Below are positions 1-6,964 of a DNA stretch of 42,316 nucleotides, one piece after another. Each line of letters starts with the position of its first letter. Position 1 is the first letter of the stretch. The notes under the pieces are model-generated. The model was not told the DNA's origin, did not search any database, and worked only from the letters and a program-made list of their open reading frames with translations. This DNA comes from Spirochaetota bacterium (GTDB taxonomy: Bacteria; Spirochaetota; UBA12135; COTS27; JAFLEE01), in contig JAFLEE010000042.1 in assembly GCA_017302015.1 (NCBI GenBank), forward strand, positions 1 through 42,316, written 5' to 3'. Position numbers and translations under genes: made by a program.

Positions 1-63
1 GTCTTGCTTGAACTCCCGACCGATCTTTTTCCGGGTCTTTTTCCCGGGGATTTGCTCGTCCAT
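1..63 (-). CDS. Transposase OrfA-like N-terminus, cut by window edge
   Basis: Only the first 21 codons lie in the window. The start is the ATG at 63-61, preceded by a GGAGG-type ribosome binding site at 71-75. The peptide is very basic and runs MDEQIPGKKTRKKIGREFKQ. The K/R-rich stretch followed by REFKQD matches the usual opening of IS3/IS911 OrfA proteins (HTH_Tnp_1, commonly RRKFSREFKLEAV), which supply the DNA-binding half of the OrfAB transposase. The helix-turn-helix itself would be outside the window. It could also be another transposase with a related N-terminus. Confidence 0.6.
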   Translation of the reverse strand, partial: MDEQIPGKKTRKKIGREFKQD

Positions 64-125
64 AAACCTTCCTCCTTAGATTATCGGAAGGCTTAACTCA
101 CTGTCCACTTTATTGAGACAGATCA
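1..125 (-). mobile_element. IS3-family-like insertion sequence, one end only
   Basis: The minus strand from 125 begins with TG and reads TGATCTGTCTCAATAAAG, continuing as AGTGGACAG, which resembles the terminal inverted repeats of IS3-family elements. About 60 bases further in is a transposase-like start codon with a strong ribosome binding site. The element continues beyond the left edge, so the other terminal repeat and the target duplication cannot be seen. The boundary at 125/126 rests on two things: the TG tip, and the AraC-like reading frame that resumes exactly at 126. Family assignment is by resemblance of the end and of the OrfA N-terminus only. Confidence 0.65.
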
Positions 126-491
126 GAATTAGCGGCGCTCCAGTACGCCCATTTTTCCCCGCCCGTCCGCCGCGGTCTTTCCCACCTGGAAGGGCATTAC
201 CGCAAGCAGGTGAGCGTCGCCTCGATGGCCAAGGCCGCCGGGATCCACCGCTCGCATTTTTCCCGTCGCTTCCATCGGGAGACGGGGAGCAGCCCGGTGG
301 AAAAGATCCTCGAAATACGCATGGCCCATGCCCGGGGCCTCCTGGCCGAGACCTCCATGCCCGTGGGGGAGGTCGCCCGATGCGTGGGGATGTCCCCGAA
401 GCATTTCCTGAAAGCCTTCCGAAAAACGTGCGCCCGTACCCCGGGCCAGTACCGGCGGGAAGTTAGGCCCATCCAGGCGGACGCAACATAA
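126..491 (+). pseudogene. AraC-family regulator, 5' part removed by IS insertion
   Basis: The visible part is a complete AraC-type C-terminal DNA-binding domain with two helix-turn-helix units. The first runs around SMAKAAGIHRSHFSRRF and the second around PVGEVARCVGMSPKHFLKAF, ending with the family-typical RTPGQYRR. The frame stays open and plausibly coding (ELAALQYAHF, then LSHLEGHYRKQVSVASM) right back to base 126, where the insertion-element end begins. The N-terminal effector domain is missing. A GTG at 210 could start a short peptide, but it would begin inside helix 1 of the domain, so I treat this as a broken gene. It lies on the same strand just upstream of the LamG/GH-A operon and was probably its regulator (inference). 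Confidence 0.8.
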
Positions 492-517
492 AGATACCTC
501 AAGTCATAAAAAGATCC

Positions 518-546
518 TTGACCGATTTTCGATCGCGGACTAAAGT
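518..546 (+). promoter_or_regulatory. Candidate sigma70 promoter of LamG/GH-A operon
   Basis: TTGACC at 518-523 and TAAAGT at 541-546 are separated by 17 bases, in the gap between the broken AraC gene and the LamG gene. The first start codon (582) is about 30 bases downstream of the predicted start point, with an AAGGA ribosome binding site at 570-574. Assigned by consensus match only. Confidence 0.5.
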
Positions 547-581
547 TGCTTGGAAGAAGGGCATTTTTCAAGGAACTCCGC

Positions 582-1319
582 ATGAGGAAACCATTCGCCA
601 TTTCCATCCCCTTGGTTCTCGCGCTTTTTGCGGTCGCCATGGACGGGCAGAACCTCCTCGTGAAAGAGGATTTTAACGAAGGCCGGGTCACGGCGGCGGG
701 GGGGCATCTCCAGGGGACGGGGATCGTCGACGACAAACGCGGCGGAAAATGCATCACCGGCAGCACTGCGGCCTATTTTCCCGTATCCAAATATTGGAAC
801 CTGGCCGGCGGCACGGTGGAGTTCAAGGTGTGTTTTCTCGAACCTTCCACCAATGCCTCCCTCGATAATTGGTGTTTGTTTCGGATCCAAGCTCCCTTCC
901 TCGGGCAAAAGGATTCGTTCGCCAATTCGTTCAATATCATCAACGGGTGGGGCGCCGGACTTTTCCTGCTCCTGGGGGACAAGGCGGGATCGCGTACCAC
1001 GCTTCGATACACGGGCGTGAGCGCTTGGCGCCCTGGCGAATGGCACCTCGTTTCGTTCGCGTGGAAAATTGAAAATCCAGGACGATCCTGGGTGGCCCTC
1101 TACGTGGATGGGGCCCTGGCGAATGCCCGGAAAGACTTCACCCTCGAGTTTGAGGAGGAAGCCTGGAAGGGTCTAAAGACAATGGAGACCCCGACCGACC
1201 TCGCCAGCCACCAGAAGGGAAGCGTTCTCTTCGGCGGGGGCTGGGGGAAGAACGCCGCCGGCTGCATCGACGACGTGAAGATCTGGGATTTCCCGCGCCC
1301 GTATGATTTCGTGAAATAG
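582..1319 (+). CDS. Secreted LamG/concanavalin-like protein
   Basis: A 245-residue protein with a signal peptide (MRKPFAISIPLVLALFAVAM, predicted cleavage near residue 22) and one jelly-roll LamG/concanavalin-A-like domain filling the rest. The hallmark strands are GGTVEFKVCF, then PGEWHLVSFAWKI followed by WVALYVDGALA, and a closing CIDDVKIWDF. Such domains usually bind carbohydrate; no catalytic residues are recognisable. The ATG at 582 is preferred over an in-frame upstream start at 546 because it has an AAGGA site and opens directly on the signal peptide. Its stop is 13 bases before the next gene, so the two are almost certainly co-transcribed, and it may act as a binding accessory for that enzyme (inference). 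Confidence 0.75.
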   Translation: MRKPFAISIPLVLALFAVAMDGQNLLVKEDFNEGRVTAAGGHLQGTGIVDDKRGGKCITGSTAAYFPVSKYWNLAGGTVEFKVCFLEPSTNASLDNWCLFRIQAPFLGQKDSFANSFNIINGWGAGLFLLLGDKAGSRTTLRYTGVSAWRPGEWHLVSFAWKIENPGRSWVALYVDGALANARKDFTLEFEEEAWKGLKTMETPTDLASHQKGSVLFGGGWGKNAAGCIDDVKIWDFPRPYDFVK

Positions 1320-1332
1320 GGGAAGGACCTGC

Positions 1333-4300
1333 ATGAACCCGATAGCGCAGCTTCAAAAATGGGCGATCCTCATACTCGGCGTTTCCGCGGGGCTATGGGG
1401 AGAAAATCTCCTCCTTGAGAACTCATCTTTCGAGTCGGGACGTTGGGGGTTCGATGCCTCCCCCGTAGTGTTTTTGCGAAATTGGGACCGTTTCACCCCC
1501 CCGATGATCACCGCTGAAACCGCCGCGCACGGCACCCATTCCCTCAAACTCATGAATCCCACCGGGATGGACGCCATCCAGGTATTTTTCCCCGCCCGCG
1601 AATTCAAAGAAAGAACCCACCTGGTGGTTTCCTTTTATGCCAAGGCCAGCGTGGAGAAGACCCCCCTCCTGGCCGGCATGCTATGCGGTTGGAAGCGGGT
1701 CATCGAGAAGAACATCGACCTCGGGAAGGATTGGGCCCGTTACCAATTCGAGGGGGATGTGGGGGTGGACTTCGTGAAGGAGTCCTCCGCGGGAGGGGCT
1801 CGGGGGATGTATGCGCTCACCCTGTCCCTGTTCTCCGCGAAGAAGCCGGTCTTCGGGGACGTTTGGATCGACGCCATCCAGATCGAAAGGCAAGCGTTGA
1901 CGGAATACGCGCCGGCGAAAACCCTCGAGGCGACCCTCGACTTCGCGGACTTCCCGAATCGCCGTAGCCTCGTCTATTTCGCCGGCGAAAAACCCGAGGC
2001 GGTATTGACCGTGGCCTCCACGCGCGCCGTGGCCGCGGCCGAAGCGCGGATCACCGTCAAGGATACCCTCGGGGGGCAGGTCCTCTTCGACGAGAAGAAG
2101 TCGGTCGCGCTGGACGCGAAAGGGCAGGGGAGCGTGCGGGTTTCCCTCCCGGCGGTGGCGCGCCGGCATTACCGCATCGAGGCGGTCGTCACAAGCGGGG
2201 GGGGTCGGGCCACGGCCCAGCGGGTCTTTGGCGGTATCGTCGACCTCTCCAAGAACCAGATTAGGTCCAAGCGCTTCGGAGGAAGCATCGAGATGATGGA
2301 AGAAGCCCGGGCCTATTACATGGCCCCGGCGGATCCCTCCTATCGCATGGCCGCCTACCGCGAAAAGCCGGAGGTCTATGCCAGCCTCGCCCGCAAAATC
2401 GGATGGCAATGGATCCATTTCTACGGGCAAGTGGGCATCGGCATGGTGGCACCGGAGAAGGGGAAGTACCAGTGGCGGGATGCGGACGCGTGCACCGATC
2501 TCTACCTGAAACTGGGCCTCGAGATCATGGCGCTGACGACCTCCCATGGCAATTACCAGGGTTGGTACTTCGAACCCAAGTGGATCCTCACCGGCCCGAA
2601 GAGCCTGGGGGGGAACAACGCGGGAAAAGACTCCCCCCTCGTCAACGCGGAGGATTTCGGGCGCTTTTGTTTCGACCTCGCCGAGCATTTCAAGGGCCGC
2701 ATCGACCTCTGGGAGAGCTGGAACGAGCCCGGGGTGAAGATGCGCGCCGAGGAGTACCTTCCCCTGTTGGCGGCCTGCTACACGAACATGAAGCGGGCCA
2801 ACCCGGCTTCGAGCGTGCTGGGCCTCTGCGGCACGTGGGATATGGGCGGCGACCTCTATGGTTGGGTGAAGCGCTGCCTCGCCCTGGGCGCCGGGAAATA
2901 CATGGATGAGATCGGCATCCACGGCTACCACACCAAGGACCGCGATTATATCGCCCGGGTCCGCGCCACGGCCAAGGAACTCACCGGGAAGGAGTGGAAG
3001 GTCTGGGACACCGAAAGCGGCAGCGAGATCCTCCAGGATTACGGCTATCCCGCCTATTTTAATTGGGAAAGCCCGACGGAATACCGTTTCGACGGCCTTC
3101 TCACCATGCTCAGCAAGCATTACGCCAATGAAATGGCCAGCGGGGTGGAGCGCCAGAGTTGGTTCAATCTCATCGGCTCCTACGGATGGATCGGGAAGCC
3201 CGACTACGCACTGATGAATTATGATGGATCGCCCAACGCGGCCATGATGGGGCAGAACTACCTCATCGAGCAGTACGAGGGCGCGCGGCTTCATCGCGAG
3301 GTGCCCGTCGAAGGCGGCACCGTGGCCTACGTCTTCCAGAAGGGCAATGAACCGTTCCTGGTGTATTGGAATGAAACCTTGGAGACCGAGGGCAGTCTCC
3401 CGATCGAAGGCGTCCAGGTGCTCGATATGATGGGGGGGCGCCTTCCGGTTCGGAGCGAGGGCGGAACGACGCTCCTTAAAATCGACAAGACGCCGCGTTA
3501 CGTCACCGCCGCGGGCATGGGCGCAGAAGCCCTGGCATCCGCCGTCGGACGCATCACGGTGCGGGGCGCGAGCGCCCTAAAATTAGGCCGCATCAGCCTT
3601 TCCGTCTCCGGTGAAACGCCGCTCCTCGTGGCCAGCGTTAAGAACACGGGGGCGCAGCCCCAGCGGCTAGAAGTCGAGACGATTTCCAAGCCCGCTTGGG
3701 TTTCCGCCGGTGTCCGCGAATCGCGCCTCCTTCCTGGGTTCACGAATCTCGACCTCTCCTGGCGCTTGCCCATGACCCTGCCGGGCGATGATAATCTTTT
3801 GCGATTAGCCTTTGAGGTTCCTTCGGGGACCTTGGTGGCGAATATTCCCCTGAACATCCAGTCCGCACGGAGAGGAGCGGGGGTGCTCATCGACGGGCTC
3901 GCCGGGGATTCCGCCTGGAATGGGGCCCTATGGGGCCCCATCGGTCACTTCGCCACTATGGCCTCTTCCTACGACGAAAAGTCGCTCCATTTCTTCTTCA
4001 AGGTGAAGGACAATGAGGTGGTGAACTACCGCGACTATTCCGCCACCGCGCTTCCATCATGGAAGACGGACGGGGTGGAACTCTATTTCGATCTCGACCG
4101 GGAAGGCGACTTCTCCCAAAGCACTTTCAACCAGGATGACCTGCAACTCGCCTTCGCCGTGAAATGCGGTCCGGCCTCAAAGGACGAGGTCAACAAGGGC
4201 CCCGACGTCTACGCCGGCAACAAGAACTTTCCGGCGGACAAGGTGTCGATGAAGACGACCCGAAGCGGCGAGGGGTACTTGATGGAGATCGGCATCCCCT

Positions 4301-4470
4301 GGGAATGCTTTTCGGCGCTCGGATACAAGAAAAAAAGCCTCATCGGCTTCGCCGCTTCCGTTCGTGATTTGGGGAAGAATTACGAAGAACGCGCCCGCGC
4401 CTTTTGGGCGGGAGACAATGACAATTACCGGGATACTTCGAAGTTCGGGTTATTGTTACTGATGCCCTGA
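1333..4470 (+). CDS. Secreted multidomain clan GH-A glycoside hydrolase with CBM9-like C-terminus
   Basis: A 1045-aa secreted enzyme. Residues 1-23 are a signal peptide, and about 24-195 are a CBM4/9/22-like beta-sandwich starting at the usual LLLENSSFE. About 200-310 are Ig-like, and about 315-700 form a (beta/alpha)8 domain of the GH39/GH5 type. The acid/base is probably Glu465 in LWESWNEPG and the nucleophile Glu561 in VWDTESGSE. A beta-sandwich with the motif VLDMMGGRL follows. The end (about 850-1045) is a CBM9/DOMON-like domain opening with LIDGLAGDSAWNGA. The substrate cannot be read from sequence; neighbours suggest a plant or algal heteropolysaccharide. A GGAAGGA ribosome binding site lies just upstream and the LamG gene ends 13 bases before. 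Two other genes in the window encode likely paralogues. Confidence 0.8.
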   Translation: MNPIAQLQKWAILILGVSAGLWGENLLLENSSFESGRWGFDASPVVFLRNWDRFTPPMITAETAAHGTHSLKLMNPTGMDAIQVFFPAREFKERTHLVVSFYAKASVEKTPLLAGMLCGWKRVIEKNIDLGKDWARYQFEGDVGVDFVKESSAGGARGMYALTLSLFSAKKPVFGDVWIDAIQIERQALTEYAPAKTLEATLDFADFPNRRSLVYFAGEKPEAVLTVASTRAVAAAEARITVKDTLGGQVLFDEKKSVALDAKGQGSVRVSLPAVARRHYRIEAVVTSGGGRATAQRVFGGIVDLSKNQIRSKRFGGSIEMMEEARAYYMAPADPSYRMAAYREKPEVYASLARKIGWQWIHFYGQVGIGMVAPEKGKYQWRDADACTDLYLKLGLEIMALTTSHGNYQGWYFEPKWILTGPKSLGGNNAGKDSPLVNAEDFGRFCFDLAEHFKGRIDLWESWNEPGVKMRAEEYLPLLAACYTNMKRANPASSVLGLCGTWDMGGDLYGWVKRCLALGAGKYMDEIGIHGYHTKDRDYIARVRATAKELTGKEWKVWDTESGSEILQDYGYPAYFNWESPTEYRFDGLLTMLSKHYANEMASGVERQSWFNLIGSYGWIGKPDYALMNYDGSPNAAMMGQNYLIEQYEGARLHREVPVEGGTVAYVFQKGNEPFLVYWNETLETEGSLPIEGVQVLDMMGGRLPVRSEGGTTLLKIDKTPRYVTAAGMGAEALASAVGRITVRGASALKLGRISLSVSGETPLLVASVKNTGAQPQRLEVETISKPAWVSAGVRESRLLPGFTNLDLSWRLPMTLPGDDNLLRLAFEVPSGTLVANIPLNIQSARRGAGVLIDGLAGDSAWNGALWGPIGHFATMASSYDEKSLHFFFKVKDNEVVNYRDYSATALPSWKTDGVELYFDLDREGDFSQSTFNQDDLQLAFAVKCGPASKDEVNKGPDVYAGNKNFPADKVSMKTTRSGEGYLMEIGIPWECFSALGYKKKSLIGFAASVRDLGKNYEERARAFWAGDNDNYRDTSKFGLLLLMP

Positions 4471-4710
4471 CGATCGGGTTCATCGCGGTGGGACGAGCGT
4501 CCGAACATAGGGGAGTAAACTGAGGGTGGATTTGGGTTCAATCGGTGGGGGAGGGAATGGGTTTTTCTTGAGGTTTGATGGGTGATGTTGAATTCGGGAT
4601 TGCAACGCTTGGTGACCCAATATCACATAATAGCCCATTGTTCGCGAAATCTTTCATCTACCCCTATCCCCCTCAAAGTTCCCCTACCTCATCCCATCCC
4701 CCGCCACCCC
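4471..4710. other. Intergenic gap between convergent genes, G/C-run asymmetric
   Basis: This 240-bp gap separates the 3' ends of the GH-A gene and the GH95-like gene. No convincing gene is seen. The part nearest the GH95-like stop (4661-4710) is almost pure C/T on the plus strand. The minus-strand transcript therefore carries several runs of three to five G immediately after the stop codon. A second G-rich patch on the plus strand (about 4541-4562) precedes a run of T. No classical hairpin-plus-U terminator is clear. Confidence 0.5.
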
Positions 4711-6915
4711 CTACAGAAGCTCCCTCCCCTCTCCCTCCTTGAACAAATAAGTCCTCACCTCCCCACCTATCTCTAATTTGAGACTTCCGCCCGCCGCACT
4801 GAGAACGCTCACACGCCGCAATTCACCGCGCTCCCATCGCGCCGCCATCGTGAATCCGCCCGGCAGCCGAACTCCTTCGAAGGAAGCCGTTTGCCACCGC
4901 TCGGGAACGCCCGTGAACAAGTGGATCACGCCCCGCCGTTCATGGACGAGCAGTTCCAGGAGCGCCGTGGCGCCGGCCATCGTCCCATCGAGTTGCATGA
5001 TCTCGGTGGATTCCTTCGGCTGTTCTTGGAGTTCCCGGCGATGGGAGGAGAGTCCCCCGAATCGGGGGATGTAGACGGTCGCCATGCTTTCGTTGATGAA
5101 CAGTTCCCTCCAAATATTCAGGAGGTGGAGCGGGCTCTCCCGAAGGCCCACCCGGGCATGCAGGATGGCCGCCCAGGGCATGCACCATTCGCTCCACATG
5201 CCGATGCCTTTCTCCACCCAGCCATCGACGGTTTTATCGATCGTGGCCGCATGCTCCTCCGCGCGGGGGTCGATGGCGTCGAACGGATAGAGAGCGCCTA
5301 GGTGCGAGTGGTGGCGATAGGATTCGGGCAGGTCCTGCCCCTCCCATAGGGCGATCCGTTTCCCATAGTCACCCGGGGGGCGATAGGCGGGGGCGGGGAC
5401 CGCCACCGTGGCGTAGGGGGGGAGGCGAAGCTGGATGTCGCGCCAAATAGGTTTGGGCGGGATCCCCAGGCGCCTCGCCGCTTCCATGAGGGATTCCGCT
5501 AATCGATGGATGCAAGCGAGTTGCCACGAGGAATCGCGCCCCGCCTCGGCCTCGTGATGGCGGGCGCCGAACTCCGGCGCGGGGCCCAATGCCAGGGACA
5601 GTTGCCCCCCGCGTTCTTCCAGCATGGCCTCGTGGCTCGCCATGGCCCCCGACATGAAGGGCCAGGCCCGATTCGAAAGGAAGTCGGCGTCGAGGGAATG
5701 GCGGTAATACTCCCAGTAGAGCAATGCGAGCCAGCCCGTGACCGATTGGTCCAAGCCCGAGTGCGGCCGCAGACCGCTTTGGCATTGGCGCCCGAGATCG
5801 TTGACGCTATGGGTGAGCATCAAGCCGTCTTTGATCCCGAACATCCGCTCGGCATTCTGGCGCATCGCTTCCTGGTACGGCTCGGAATCGAGCATGGCGA
5901 AGAGCGGCATCAGATGGGAGAGGTTCCCCGAGCGGAAACCGAGGGTATAGATCTGCTGGATATTCACGTTCATCGTGTAATCGCCGCCCCACGGGGGCAT
6001 TTGGTATTCCTCGAGCCAGGGACCCTGGAGCGGAGCGGGGCGGGGGGCGCGGGGGTTCGTCGCGCAGGCGAACTTGTACTGGGCGTACGCGTAGAAGCGC
6101 ATGAAGAAATCATCGGGGATTTCGACCTCGGGGACGCCCGACCAATAATGCGCCCACCAATCCCCGGCCTGGATGCGGCGGGTTGGGGCATCCACCCTCA
6201 GGAAACCGGCCCGGATAGAATCGAACTCGGTCTCGCCCGTTTCCCGGTCCTGCGTCAAGGCGAGGTGGAGGATGCGCCCCCCCGAGATCTCGCCAGATAG
6301 GGCGGTGAGCCCCGGGTCTTCGGGGCACGCTTGGAACCATCCCGCCAGATCCGGTCTTTCCGCGAGGACGGGCGGGAGGAAGCCGCGTTTTTCAAGGTCC
6401 CCGCGAACCCATTCCCAGGCGGGTTTGGCGCTCACCGATTCGATGGAGCGGTCGGGATCCCCGATGAGGAGGATATCTTCGGCAGGCAAGAGCGTGAAGG
6501 TCAATGACCCCGCGTCCTTCTCTCCCTCCGCGAGGAAGACTTCCAGGAATCCTCGCCCGAGGTGCAGGCGCGCGCCTTTCGGACGCTTTCCCGCCGCCAG
6601 GGTGAACTCGAACCGGCCTCCCGGAAGGAGCGTGGAGGAGAACGGCGGAGGGGGATGGTTCGGGTCGCGGAACGCGCCCTTTAATTTTTCAGGATCCCGG
6701 GGATCGTGGATCCCGAGTAATTTCTGGTAGGTGACGCCGGCGGGAAGCAGCACGCCATGGCGATGGTCCCAGAAATCGTTGCGCGACACGGTGAGGTTGA
6801 TTTTGTCCGTTCCCCAAAGGAGGGCCCCGAAAGAACCGTTGCCCAGGGCGATGCCGCAATGGGTCCGGGGAATGGGAAAGGGGAAGTCGAGGATCGGGAG
6901 GCGACCTAAGTTCAT
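4711..6915 (-). CDS. GH95-like glycoside hydrolase (alpha-L-fucosidase/galactosidase family)
   Basis: A 734-residue protein without a signal peptide, so probably cytoplasmic. The N-terminal beta-sandwich (1 to about 230) opens with ALGNGSFGALLWG, the GH95 opening. An (alpha/alpha)6 barrel (about 250-650) and a C-terminal beta domain follow. GH95 landmarks are present: MNVNIQQIY (Asn316 and Asn318, matching the paired catalytic asparagines), HHSHLGALYP, and MQLDGTMAG (Asp643, matching the catalytic Asp). GVIHLFTGVPERW matches the usual EIHLLPALP segment. The acid region reads IALWEGQDLPE and is aligned differently from the family QEW motif, so substrate preference may differ. GH95 enzymes invert alpha-1,2-fucosyl or alpha-L-galactosyl linkages. 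It lies 49 bases after the GH-A gene as the last gene of the GntR operon. Confidence 0.75.
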   Translation of the reverse strand: MNLGRLPILDFPFPIPRTHCGIALGNGSFGALLWGTDKINLTVSRNDFWDHRHGVLLPAGVTYQKLLGIHDPRDPEKLKGAFRDPNHPPPPFSSTLLPGGRFEFTLAAGKRPKGARLHLGRGFLEVFLAEGEKDAGSLTFTLLPAEDILLIGDPDRSIESVSAKPAWEWVRGDLEKRGFLPPVLAERPDLAGWFQACPEDPGLTALSGEISGGRILHLALTQDRETGETEFDSIRAGFLRVDAPTRRIQAGDWWAHYWSGVPEVEIPDDFFMRFYAYAQYKFACATNPRAPRPAPLQGPWLEEYQMPPWGGDYTMNVNIQQIYTLGFRSGNLSHLMPLFAMLDSEPYQEAMRQNAERMFGIKDGLMLTHSVNDLGRQCQSGLRPHSGLDQSVTGWLALLYWEYYRHSLDADFLSNRAWPFMSGAMASHEAMLEERGGQLSLALGPAPEFGARHHEAEAGRDSSWQLACIHRLAESLMEAARRLGIPPKPIWRDIQLRLPPYATVAVPAPAYRPPGDYGKRIALWEGQDLPESYRHHSHLGALYPFDAIDPRAEEHAATIDKTVDGWVEKGIGMWSEWCMPWAAILHARVGLRESPLHLLNIWRELFINESMATVYIPRFGGLSSHRRELQEQPKESTEIMQLDGTMAGATALLELLVHERRGVIHLFTGVPERWQTASFEGVRLPGGFTMAARWERGELRRVSVLSAAGGSLKLEIGGEVRTYLFKEGEGRELL

Positions 6916-6964
6916 GGGGGGCTTCCTGTGGACGGGGTGGAAGTGGCGACGAGGCGATTACCGC

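Noticed and set aside
210-491. A short intact 93-aa AraC-type regulator starting at GTG 210
   Set aside because: The coding pattern continues upstream to the insertion-element end and the GTG lies inside the first helix of the domain.
4582-4776. Small plus-strand ORF in the convergent gap
   Set aside because: No ribosome binding site, P/L/S-rich product produced by the C/T-rich stretch, and overlap with the end of the GH95-like gene.
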